64,000 nt of DNA from Aphis gossypii (Eukaryota; Arthropoda; Insecta; Hemiptera; Aphididae), in contig NC_065533.1 in assembly GCF_020184175.1 (NCBI RefSeq), forward strand, positions 49,638,351-49,702,350, in the 5' to 3' direction. The notes beneath the pieces were generated by a model, which saw only the letters and a list, made by a program, of their open reading frames with translations, made no database searches and was not told the DNA's origin. Within the stretch, counting starts at the first letter, position 1; each line of letters opens with the position of its first letter. This document shows, one piece after another, positions 53,001 through 64,000 of this stretch. The translations under genes were made by a program, and so were the position numbers.

Positions 53001-56000
53001 ATTGTACACTCAAGTAGTATAAATAAAAGTATAAATAACATTGAAAAATAAAACTTAGAAGTTGAGTGAACAATATCAAATTAAGTTTTAAAATAGGTAC
53101 TAAGAGAATAAATAAAATATACTAACCTGATCACCTTCACAGAGTTTAGGTTGTGATCGATAAGCTGCTGTATTAGGGACAACTCTGGACACAACAATTG
53201 GTAATCCTAAATCTGAACCACCTCTTACATTAAATCCAAATCGCCCTTCCTCATCAGCATTCATATGAATGCAAACAACATTATTTTCGCAACCCTGTAA
53301 AAAATACGAACTAAATTAAAAATAATAATTTTTTATTTATATAGAATTTAAGTCTAGAGTATTTGAAAATCAATTACCAACAGTACTATAAAATGGGCAT
53401 GATACATAATATTAGTATTAAGAAATAAATGTATATTCAACAAAAATTGGTTAACCTAACCTATACCAAAATTATTCAATGGAAATAATATGTCTTTCAA
53501 TAAAAATAATTTAAATTACTCTTATTGAAATAATCTATGTCATTAATCACTGGTTAAGTTTATTAACTGAACAAGTTTTACTAATTTAAGTAATTAGGCA
53601 CTATAATATAATATTGTATAGTTATAAATTATTACCAAAGAAGATTCTGTATCATATGCAGGAATATCATAAATACTACTTGACATGTCATCATCAACAT
53701 AATTTCGGCCAGTTGCTGCTAATCCAGTTCCACTACTACTACTACTTGGACGGACAGCTGAAGATATAAATCCACCTTCACTATAAAACCATAATTTAAA
53801 TGTGAAAATAAAATATTACAATAGTATTTATTTAATTTAAAAGAACAGTAGCATCAGTAAATAAATTCATACAAAAAACCATAAGCTAGGCAGTACTTTT
53901 TAGAAATTATTTCTTAACAAATTTAATTCTTTTAAGAAAGATATGATCATATTGTAAAGCCACTAACAGATGAAATTTTGAAATTATTATGCTGAATGGA
54001 GGTTATTTTAAGATAAAATTTACTAATTAAATCATATTTTAAATTTAATTGTTTTTGATTTATTGAAAACAAAATAAAAATTAAAACTAGGCTTTCAATT
54101 GATTTACAAAACAACCTCTTTCAAAATCCTTTTTTTATACGTATAGAATGGTTTCAAAAAATAACTTATAGTTTATAATAGTTTAAGGTTTTTTCCATAC
54201 AAAATTTGACACTGCCGTTTCCTTCAAAATTATATTTAACACTTACTCATCTGATACAAGTGATGAATTTGGACCCCAAGCAGGTCTTGGTTCTTTATCG
54301 ACTGACTTTACTTTATTATCATGTGCTCCTTTAGAAGATGATTTGAGAATTGATTTTGTACTCTTATTTTCAGTATTGTTGTTAACCGGTTGCTTAGAAC
54401 AGTATTTACTTTTAAATCTAAAAACAAACAACTTAGTATATAAGCTTATTTTATTTGACAGTTTAAAATTTTTCTAAATACATTTTTAACTTCTCAACTA
54501 TAAAATATAGTTATTACTTATAAAACAATTTTAGAATCAAATACTATTAAATAATTAAATATAATGCCACAATAGTAGCTATTTTACAAGTTAATTAATA
54601 TAAATTATTATTGTTTAAATTGTTTAAATGATAAAGTATAAATAAAACAATAATTACCTAAGAAATGTTCGGTGAGGTCGTGGTTGTGACATACGACTCT
54701 CTTCTATTGTTTGTATTTCAGTTCGTCCAGAATATGAAAACCGGGAACCTAGAAGAAATGGACCTGGCAACAATCTTCGAAATCCTCTATTATTTGATGG
54801 ACAAATGGGTTGATTTAGCCGGAAAAATGAATGATGTTCAACACAAGATTTCCAAAGATGTTTAGATGAACGATATGTCATCATGTTAAAGCCCAATACA
54901 GTATCATAATTTTCAGACTGTAAACAATTGAATTTTTAAACTTTAATATAAAATATACATGATATTAATATAAAAAATTCAATGTATAGTTTTTTTTACC
55001 ATTTCTCTTCGTAGTTGAACAAAAAAATGTCTTCGCTTAAATGATATTTTTACTATTTTAGCCCATGATAATGTATTAATACGAATATTATTCTGGAATA
55101 CAACTAAACCATTACATGTAACTCCAATATCTAATTCTTTATCAGAAGAATCCTGTTATTTAACAAAATAAAACAATTTATAATTTTTAATGGTATGCTA
55201 TTTTTTTAATAATTTATGATAAAAATACCCACTTTTGCTTTGTGTAAATCAACACCATACATATCTAATCTCTTTCCATGATCCAGAAAATTAAATTCAG
55301 CATCTGCAGGAGATTGGCCTCTAATAATTAAAAAAAAGTTTATAGTAAGCTTATATTTGTTTTTGTATATTTATATATAATTTACTTGTGTAATTTATGT
55401 AATTCAGAAATTTGATTTTCCAATTGTTCTGTTTGACCAGGAATAAGAACCATACCAGATATATATCCAGGTTTATGTTCTTCGGGATGATAATCTCCAA
55501 GTTCAGCTAAAACATTAAATTAATATTTTATTAATGTTTTATAAATTAATTAATTTTTAAAATTATAAATTACATTGAACAGTGTAACTGGCGAGAAGAC
55601 ACGCAGTACTTGGAGACACAAGAAGTTTTCCATGTAAAATATCTTTTCGTAATTGTAAATACAAATGATAACGTGTATATTCTTCTTGAAGTTTACTTGG
55701 ATCAGACACATAAAATTTAACACAAAAATAAAAAAATCCTCCTGAAATTATTAAATAATATAATTATTTATTCGATAATTTTCAAATTAAAACTATTAAA
55801 TTCATGTTTTTTTTAATAAACTGAATCATAAAAGAAAAAACATTAATTATCATTGATAAATAATCTATGTAATAATAATAATAATAATAATGATAAATTA
55901 CCTCTCATTTGTTTTTTAATACTTTTTTTAGGATTCAGCCATCTCTAAAGATAATAAAAAAGCAAAATTTTAGTCACAATATTAGGTAAATTTCATAATA

Positions 56001-56393
56001 ATAATAATGATGAGCATACTAAAACATCTGTATTTGATACAGATGGAGTTAACCCATTTTCAGTGAATTGTAAGCCAAAATAATCTTTTTCAATTAATTC
56101 TAAATGTTGAAATACTGCTTCTAGTAATGCTTCACCTTTAGCTCGTTTCTAAAAATTGTATTTTATTAATATAATACAACAACAAGATTAAATGTTAGTC
56201 ATAATTTAAATTGAAAATGTCTACTAAATACTAAACTTACATCAAGTTTAAAACAATGCTGAGTGTCATCAAGAAATACAACAGTAGCATTAATTGACTT
56301 TAAGCGACCTCGATCAACAGCCAATTCGGTAGCACGAACATTGTATGTGCCACTCGATCCTGCTAAGGTTCTTCTTGACACACCTTCTATCAT
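50062..56393 (-). CDS. PTPN4: FERM-PDZ protein tyrosine phosphatase, PTPN4/PTPN3 type
   Basis: Cytosolic, membrane-linked tyrosine phosphatase. Exons in transcript order: 56393-56241, 56148-56020, 55944-55902, 55741-55574, 55506-55386, 55320-55233, 55152-55000, 54917-54658, 54417-54247, 53780-53636, 53294-53127, 52977-52857, 52022-51765, 51625-51512, 51440-51205, 50651-50367, 50148-50062; 899 aa (human PTPN4 926). Seen: FERM about 16-330 (TYNVRATELAVDR; DYFGLQF; SCVEHHSFFRL); Ser-rich linker with FERM-adjacent GSRFSYSGRTE; PDZ about 480-572 with RFGFNVRGG; an acidic run of eight Asp at about 575-582; PTP with NRYRDIAPYD, DYINANYINM, WPDHGVP (Asp about 793), HCSAGIGRTG (Cys about 825, Arg about 831) and a Q-loop NQYKFVC. 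All catalytic residues are present. The sixth exon uses an unusual donor, AAA|GTGGGT, required by phase and by the AKDSSD junction. Two upstream ATGs precede the start. Confidence 0.96.
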
Positions 56394-56399
56394 TATACG

Positions 56400-56414
56400 T
56401 CATAAGTAATCCAT
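56400..56414 (-). promoter_or_regulatory. Short upstream ORF in PTPN4-like 5' leader
   Basis: In the 5' leader exon (acceptor TTTTTAG, exon from 56424), ATG-GAT-TAC-TTA-TGA occupies 56414-56400. A second ATG at 56403 opens a frame that overlaps the main start out of frame. Such uORFs can lower translation; no functional evidence here. Confidence 0.5.
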
Positions 56415-56424
56415 AAGAAATTTT

Positions 56425-59277
56425 CTAAAAACATTATTTAAATTATATTAATGCTTAAATTATAAATATAAAAGTCTTAATAATAAGTATTTAATATTTA
56501 TTAATCATTTTTAAATAAAGGTTTAAACTTAAAATTAATCTGAATTAAAAGTTTTCAATGCATAAATAATACCGTAATGTTAAGTTAAATTTCATATTTT
56601 CATTACATTTTATTAATATATTTTAAAATGAAAGTATTAAAATACTTTCATGAACTAAAGTTCATAAAACTAAGTAAATGCATACATAATTGATAAGATT
56701 AATTTTTCTACTTTGTATAGATTAAAAAGAATATTTGTTTATTTAAAATTTATCAGCACACAACCTATATAGAATTAGTTTGAAGAAAAATAATCTTAGT
56801 TAGAAACTCGCCTGTAATCTGTTCTTTAAATCCATCATTGTGTCAAGTAGTGATACTTAATATTTTAGCAGTCAACTACGTGCACACCAATGATGAGGGT
56901 ATAAATTATGTATAATTTTCCTTTTAAAATTATATTTTTTAATTTTTTATAATTCAGTTTATCAAATCTCAGAAATTCAATTCACTTGTATACTAAAATA
57001 CTAATAATTAGTAACAAATACTTATATATAAACCCTAATACTATAGGAACAGCATACAATTATTGAATTCACAAATTAAATAATAAATATTATTATAATA
57101 TTGTGATTGCTAATCATCAACAATAAAACTGTGCTACTAAAAATGTTTATGACAAGTATTTGTAACATTTTTCACAACAAGGTCATTTCATGTAGAAATT
57201 TGTATGTGGGAGGACTAGAATTTATTCTAGTACCATGTAAAATAAAAGTAAAGCCAAACCCAAGAATTCCTGTATAATAGTTATAATTTGTCTCAATTTT
57301 CTTAATGGGAGATAGTAGTTTATAATTGTTATAAAATATAATTAAAGCTGTAAATCAGATATCTAATATTTTAAACCATTAAGCAAAATTATTTAATTAA
57401 AAATTACTGAGCTTAACTTACAGTCGCCTATATTTTTTATTTTAAGATAATTCTCAAATTTGAAAAAAATAATACCTGTTCCAACATCCATGTCTTATTT
57501 TAATTTTATTGAATTATTTGAAGCTTTTTAAACTTGATTACAAACTTGAAAATATGTAAAAAATTATGTCATTCTAAAATTTATAGCTAAGGGCTTATAT
57601 TATATTAATTTACTATTATTTATTTCACTCTTGAACATTTAATAAAAAACTATATTTTTAAACTAACATTAAGTATAGTCAGAAAAAAAAATTACATATT
57701 TGAATTTATATGTTAATATAATAATAATACCTATAGAACATAACACATGAAATTATAAATTTTATATATAGTAAAGTAATGTAGCTAACCTAACCATGGC
57801 TAAGATTCAAGACTTAGAGCACTAACAATGTTCGGAAAACATAATTAATTTTACCAAAACAATGGAAAAAAAACTTTTTATTAATTTATACATTTTCAAG
57901 AATGGTCAATTCATAATATTTTAATATCAATAAATTGATACATATTATATTAAGTACCTGATTAATTTTTATTTAAATAATAATATGATAATTTTCTTCC
58001 CGGAAAAATACAAAATGGTTAAGTAAATGTCAATATCAATTTTTATATATTATATTATTATAGAATTTAAAATGTGTTAAACATATTTAGTAAGTGTTTA
58101 TATTTAATGGAAATTTTAAAATGACTTTGAGTTATCAACATAATTATAATTAGTAAATAGTAATTGAAAGATAATATGTTAATTATATTTTTACGTATTT
58201 TTATTAATCTCCAAAAATGGAATAATATTAAATAAAAAATAAACTTATATAATATCAGGTATATATAACTACAGCTAAAGTTAATTGACATACAATTATA
58301 TTAACATTTCAAATAAGTAATAATAAGGGCTATACCTTGAGGAATCTTTTTATTTGTAAATTTAAATTTAAAAACTTATAAAAATATCATACTATAATTA
58401 ATATAAGAACGTATCAATAGTAAAAATTTAATTTAGATTTAAGCAAAACATAAAATATTATTTAATGCAAATATAAATCAATATAATATATAGTAGCATT
58501 TAGTCTTATAACTAGGGTTAGCAACCACTACACCTTTGAAATAACATTATCAATATGCAGTAATAACAATTATTAATAACAAACTCCTTTACTATGTATT
58601 GGACTATATCTTTGTTGTAAATAGTTTATGAATAAGGTTTCAAGTTTCAATACTTATCATAATTCATAAATATAAAATCAAAACATTTATTCAATAATCT
58701 ACAATGATTATAACTTATAACTTATACATTTTAATTGTAATGGTTATAGTGTATGTTGTACATATTATAATATTTTGTTAGATTAACATAATAATAATGG
58801 TTCCAGATGTGTAAAAAAATATATTAAATGATACTGATTATATGAATAACATCTATAATGGTAATTTTATTTATGCACACTATAATAAATAAAATAAAAT
58901 AAAATAATTGAACAAGGATTTTTACTTAAGATAATTTACATAAAATATTTTTGAATGTAATTTTAAACTGACTATAGCATAAGCATTTTTTTTTTTATAA
59001 ACTTGAAATTTATTTCATTTTAGAATACTTATGTAATTGTAAAGAGTATAGACACTTTGCCGAGTTGCATAAATAATCATCACTATACATAATGAATTAT
59101 TAGTATTTTGTCCATTAAATTATTCGATTTTTCGCACAACCTGGCAATAGTCCTTTAAAATGCTCATATAAAAATCCATATAAATAGCGAATGTTTAAAT
59201 AAAAAAATTGAACAAAATTATAAAAATAATTAATTGATGTATAATATATCTATAATATAATATTATTTATAACTAAC
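56425..59277 (-). other. PTPN4-like first (5' UTR) intron
   Basis: 2.9 kb of AT-rich sequence between the coding start exon (acceptor before 56424) and a probable noncoding first exon. No coding or RNA feature was recognised; small frames such as the minus-strand one at 58067-58291 are low complexity. Confidence 0.55.
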
Positions 59278-59550
59278 CACAGATAAATCACTGTTGATTT
59301 TTGATTGATGAACGTACAATGCTCTGAGATCATGGCTGCATGCAGATGCTGTGATGTCGAACGTTTCAAAGATAGTCTAATAGACTGAATAAGTTACGAT
59401 TTAGTAGTTTGAGCAAAAAGCATCTGACACAATATTCGCAAAGAAACGACATATCAAATGCATTGTTAAGCAGTAAAAATCGCTGTTCGATCACTAGCTA
59501 TTGAGTTGCACTGGTGAAATGAAATTCGTGAGAAACCGTACGTACTACCG
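59278..59550 (-). promoter_or_regulatory. Probable noncoding first exon and promoter of PTPN4-like gene
   Basis: On the minus strand, more balanced sequence ends in a donor ATCTGTG|GTTAGT at 59278/59277, in the right orientation to splice to the acceptor at 56425. CpG-richer DNA upstream (about 59.5-60.1 kb) would be the promoter. The exon's 5' end is not fixed. Confidence 0.45.
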
Positions 59551-61610
59551 TAACCTCATGAATGAATAATTAAATATAATAGTAGTGAAAAAATCCTAAT
59601 CGCGTACAAATCAAAAACGAATGAAATAATTTTATAGTAAACAAATAATAATAATAATTTATATCACATCATTCACGTCGTTATCTTAATAATGATTTTT
59701 ATTTATTTGCGAAAAAATGAAAAAAAAAATGGTCGACAAAAACGGGGCGTTAGCAGTTGATCGACTGGGTAACCACTAACGTTGTGGCTTGCGCGAGTGG
59801 TCGTTTTCCGTTTGGTCGACCGTGAACATTTGACTGTTCGTCACTCTGTCGTCTTATAGTTAACGATAGATTATCGTGACATTTTGGTTATAGTACGGCA
59901 TTTTCATCGATGGGTACCGTACTTCCGTACCACTGCGGCACTGCGGCACTGCTACAATATTGAAATTTGAAGTACGCTGTCTGTCTGGCGTCTTCGGTCT
60001 GCGACAATGCGTCACTGTATAATGTAAAATGATTATTATAATAATAATTTATATTATGAATTTATGAATAATATAATAATGGATAATGATTTAACACGGC
60101 TGACTGACGAATGACGACGTGATGATAAATGATAATAATAATAATAAATTAATATGTAATATTATAATTTATTAAAATATATTTATGACATCGTTGTCAC
60201 TTGTCTATATTTATTCAGACAAATGATGGATATTAAATTGTTATTTTTAAATTTCTCCTAACCTAATGAAGATGATTCTTTTATCGAATATTTTTAAATC
60301 TATAATAGTTTTTTAAATTATTTTCCTCGAATGATTTACTTTCGAAAAAAACACCATTTTATTAAAATTATTATTGTTCATCGTTGTAATTTTTTATAAG
60401 TTTCTTACCGCTTTGAATGAAGCAGAATACTCCTCGGAGTATTTTGGTGTAGGTATAAATTTCCAAATTCGGACGATTAGATATAATCTATAATTCTGAT
60501 AAATGTATTAGGTAAATGCGAAAGGAATTGCAACTTCGAAGAAGATATAATTACTATCTGTGAGTTTAATTATATTTTCCGATCCTAAAATTCAAAATGT
60601 AGGTACCTACACTATTTTATTATTTGGTAAACTTTTCATGTATATTGTATACCTTTACCTAATTAATAAATCTGATTTGTTTTTGTAAGATCATTGCAGT
60701 GCCGTAACTACCCTCCGTGGCGCCCTTGGCAAATTTTATTTTGAGGCTTATTTTTGTTTTATTTCATAGGTAACTATCTATAATTTTTATACAAATATAA
60801 TAATATTACATTTTTACGTGTTAATCAAAATACTGCCATATTTTTTTAAATAATCGAATCTTAAAACCAAGTTACAAATTTGGCACTTATGTCTTCCACC
60901 GCTTCTGTCATATAGCCGGGTCTAGGCCTTCCCCTTGGCTCGTATTATTAATCATTATATTATAAATTAATAAATAAAACGCCACTTTGATTTTTCTTTG
61001 AGAAATGTCTATATTAGCACTTATTTAATTTTTAAAGTTATAACACTAATTAAAAAATATATTGTTAATATAAACATATATTTTTTATAAAAATTAAGAT
61101 GGTTTATTTTGTTGGGTCCCTCCCATGAAAAATTCCTGGTTGAGCCACTGTAAGTTGTACCTACTTAATTTGTGAATATTTTATTTAACTATTACCCACT
61201 TTATATGCTATATAGATACTAGTTAGGTACTAAGTACTAGGTAATATATCACATTATTTTAACGATAGAAGCAATAAATGTTTTTCTAAAACATTTTTAT
61301 AACATTTTTTATAGCTATATCTCATATATCATACTAATATTGGCTTACATTATAAGTAGTATAGGTACTTGTATGATAAATGTATGTTATTATTTATGAC
61401 GCAATATTGATGTTGAATAAAATGCAGTATACCTTTAATTTTATATTTTAAAATCTATTTGAAATTATTTGAAATCTATTGTTTTAAGTTTAAGGTGTTA
61501 GGAAAAAATTAACTTTATTGCATATTGCTCTTTGCTACACGCTACACCTTCCTATATGCGATACGCCTTTTTTCATTTGCATTTTTTCCTCGTGCTTTTA
61601 TTTCATTTGC
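59551..61610. other. Intergenic DNA right of the PTPN4-like promoter
   Basis: CpG-richer to about 60.1 kb, then AT-rich. A possible degraded hAT-like element spans about 60696-61150 (left CAGTGCCGTAACTACC; right, reverse complemented, CAGTGGCTCAACC), but its flanks show no matching 8-mer. No gene seen. Confidence 0.4.
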
Positions 61611-61614
61611 TTTT

Positions 61615-62640
61615 TTTAGATTCTTAACGAAGTGATGAATGTATTGATTTTACAATGATGTGTGTTTTTTTTAATTTTTTTTCTTTTGTGTCTGTGTACA
61701 CGATAACTTGTCGAAATACTGCTCCAATTTCAAACTTCACGGGTGATTTCTGAAAGTTCAACACTGTAAGTTATCCATGAGTTTTTTTTTAAATACCTAT
61801 AGAGAAAACTGAAAATCTCATAATAGGAAAAATGTTATGATCGTTTGAAATTTAAATTTTTACGTAATCGCGTAAATTATCCTCAAACGAGTCTTAATAT
61901 TTATTTTATTATAATATTCAAAAAGTATAAGCCGTAGATAGAAACTTGAAAATTTCACCAATTATTTAGCATGGTATTTGTAAAATTTATTTTTCAAAAA
62001 ATTTCACTTATTTCAAGGCTATTTATAGGCATTTGAAATATTCGTTTATGTTTAGTTTTTTTTTTTTTTTTAAAATATCGATAAAAATTTTTGGCCAAAT
62101 CAAATACCTGAAAAGTTTCTCGTAAGTTAATTTTATAGTGATTTAAAAATTGAAAGAATACATATTTTAGGTAATACAATAATTTTCATCAGTCTGACTT
62201 ACCATAATTGTATTAAAAAAGTTGAGCGTTGGCCAATTACAAAAAAATGTATCTAAAGTTTAAATTTTTACAAAATCAAATATTCACGTGTAAAATACTA
62301 AATAAAGAGTGTTTATACAATCAAATAATTTTAGATTTTTGTTATAATTAAAAATTACTAGCCGTAGCAACTTGAAACGTACACCAGTTGTTTAAACTTT
62401 AAATTGACATTTTCTGTATAATATTTAATTTTAGGGTATTTAGGTCATTAAAACATAAACAATCTTTAACCCAGTGGAAAATATATCCTTGGCTGAAAAA
62501 TCATCTTCATTTAGAATCGTTTTTTGTAAACAATGATACCTATCAATGGATTCAGAATTTAAATTTAATACATCCATTATAGTGACCTATACTATACAGC
62601 AAAGCGTTTCTCACACGATCACCAAAACCTTTTGTTTTTT
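61615..62640 (+). repeat. AT-rich interspersed repeat, copy D
   Basis: Starts with TTTAGATTCTTAACGAAGTG and GATGAATGTATTGATTTTAC, shared with copies A and B. Ends with CAATGATACCTATCAATGGA (from about 62531) and ACTATACAGCAAAGCG. It is shorter than copy B because of internal deletions. Non-coding. Confidence 0.75.
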
Positions 62641-64000
62641 TTTTAATTATCTTTTTTCCTAGATTCCGGGAATTTAAATTAGTTTTTGATAAAATCGATT
62701 TCTTTATTTTAATATACTTAATTCAAAAACGAATAATCTTAGAAACATGACATTTTTACTAACTTTTTAGTTTTTATATTAAATACTTTTTTTTTATTTT
62801 GTAACTTTCAAAATATTTTGATTTTCTTCAAACTGTTTATGCAAAATTGAAATGTTCAATTTTTTCAGATATGTTGTTTTTGGATATCTACTTTAGTTTC
62901 TATCTGTAATTTGTGGAATCGATAACTTGAAAAAAAAATTCTTAAACTGTATTAATTGCCCAATTTCTAATATATTTTATTAACTATACTTCTGTAATCT
63001 GTAATGATATATACATTATGAATTATGATATAGGTATCATTATTTAGATCTAAGAAAATAAATAGAATAATATCTACACAGCTGCACAAACAATAATTGA
63101 CATAAAATAATTATTATTGATTAAATTAGATTTAAGAAAATTAATATAATAATATCTGTACAGCTGTACAAACATTAATTAACAAAAAAATGGATCATTA
63201 TTGATTAAGTGATTCTTAGACTTAAAAAAACGAATAATCTTTGCAGCTGTATAAAGTATAAACATAAATTATTTAATACATATTATAACAATAGTGACAG
63301 ACGAATGATTAAGGCCGCTATCTGCAAATTCGGTTACAAAGGTGGCATATCAACATCTATAAAAAATAAAAATGGATATTAGATACGACAATCAACACGG
63401 GGTTCAGTCATTCACGCTCACCTAACGTATTTACAACAATTATTTAATTTTCTGTTAATTTTTATAGATGTAATAAATTTATTTTACTGTAACTATAACT
63501 TTCGATTTGTCTAATGTCTAATACAATATTTTAATTTGTAATATATCTCTTTCTCTTCTAATTATTCTACACCATTTACTATATCAAGTTGGAGTAGTTG
63601 GACAAGATACACTTTTGGACCACAAGTTAGTGAAAAATACGAGTATACATAATAATTATTCTTCGTACATTACTACCACTATGGAAGGAAAAAATCTCGT
63701 ACCCATATTATTATATGTCAGGGGTGGCCAGCGATAAGAGACTCGCGAGCCACCAAATATATTAATAAATACGGAAGAGCCAAAATGTAAAACAAAAGGT
63801 CATATTATTATATATGTAATACATAAATTCATATTAAAAATGTTACGATAAGTTGCGAGCCGCAAAATTCTATGACACGAGCCACATGCGGCTCGCGAGA
63901 CGCAGTTTGGTCACCCCTGTTATATGTATACCTATAAATTAAAATAATTAATTTTCAATCTTCCATAAAATTAATAAAAATGTAAAATAACTTATTAACT
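62641..64000. other. Right-edge intergenic DNA
   Basis: Continues the AT-rich repeat-like sequence to about 62.9 kb. It then holds two or three related units of about 110 bp, each with an ACAGCTGyAyAAA word (around 63076, 63158 and 63245), and the MITE at 63719-63919. No gene seen. Confidence 0.5.
63719..63919. mobile_element. hAT-like MITE (201 bp)
   Basis: Left end CAGGGGTGGCCAGCG; right end, reverse complemented, CAGGGGTGACCAAACTGCG. Exact 8-bp duplication TTATATGT (63711-63718 and 63920-63927). CAGGGGTG...CC is a classic hAT terminus. Internal subterminal words GCGAGCC and GAGCCAC repeat in both orientations. No transposase. Confidence 0.92.

Noticed and set aside
60696..61150. Possible hAT element with CAGTG ends
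   Set aside because: Inverted ends are weak and the flanking 8-mers (GATCATTG, TAAGTTGT) do not match; kept only as a note in the intergenic entry.
1..64000. tRNA, rRNA, CRISPR arrays, bacterial operons or viral genes
   Set aside because: Scanned by eye for cloverleaf consensus boxes, regular repeat-spacer structure and viral protein motifs; none was convincing. Small RNAs could be missed without a covariance search.

Overview
The window is a piece of animal nuclear DNA. It has intron-split genes with GT-AG splice sites, very high A+T outside exons, many short non-autonomous transposons, and proteins that resemble insect sequences. The AT-rich background, the frequent TAGGTAGGTA/TACCTA words and the small introns suggest a hemipteran, most likely an aphid; that placement is inference. 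No prokaryotic features (operons, CRISPR, ribosome binding sites) were seen.

Six protein-coding genes can be reconstructed exon by exon. From left to right they are: (1) myosin VIIa on the minus strand (617-10541), with 25 coding exons visible and the C-terminal third lying off the left edge; (2) a CDV3-like protein on the plus strand (13606-20348), divergent from myosin VIIa across a CpG-richer promoter region; (3) IMP dehydrogenase on the plus strand (30102-36164), with a CpG-rich promoter; (4) a HAUS3/augmin-like protein on the minus strand (36292-42734), whose end is only about 130 bp from the IMPDH stop; (5) mitochondrial ATP synthase subunit e on the plus strand (45511-48357); (6) a PTPN4/PTPN3-type FERM-PDZ tyrosine phosphatase on the minus strand (50062-56393, with a 5' noncoding exon near 59.3 kb). 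Exon phases add up to intact frames in every complete gene (219, 511, 495, 85 and 899 aa). The visible myosin coding exons also keep frame throughout.

The rest is introns and intergenic DNA. The large CDV3 intron (14485-20058), the 20.4-29.5 kb gap and the 59.5-64 kb right edge hold interspersed repeats. One AT-rich family of roughly 1-1.5 kb has at least four copies. Several short hAT-like MITEs still carry terminal inverted repeats, and four have exact 8-bp target-site duplications.

The genes are not a functional cluster. They are ordinary housekeeping or cytoskeletal genes: actin motor, guanine nucleotide synthesis, spindle microtubule nucleation, mitochondrial ATP synthase and membrane-linked phosphatase. 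No convincing undescribed system was found. The best leads are a possible frame-breaking cassette exon in myosin VIIa, the overlapping IMPDH/HAUS3 3' ends, a relatively GC-rich island inside a CDV3 intron, and the set of recent MITE insertions.
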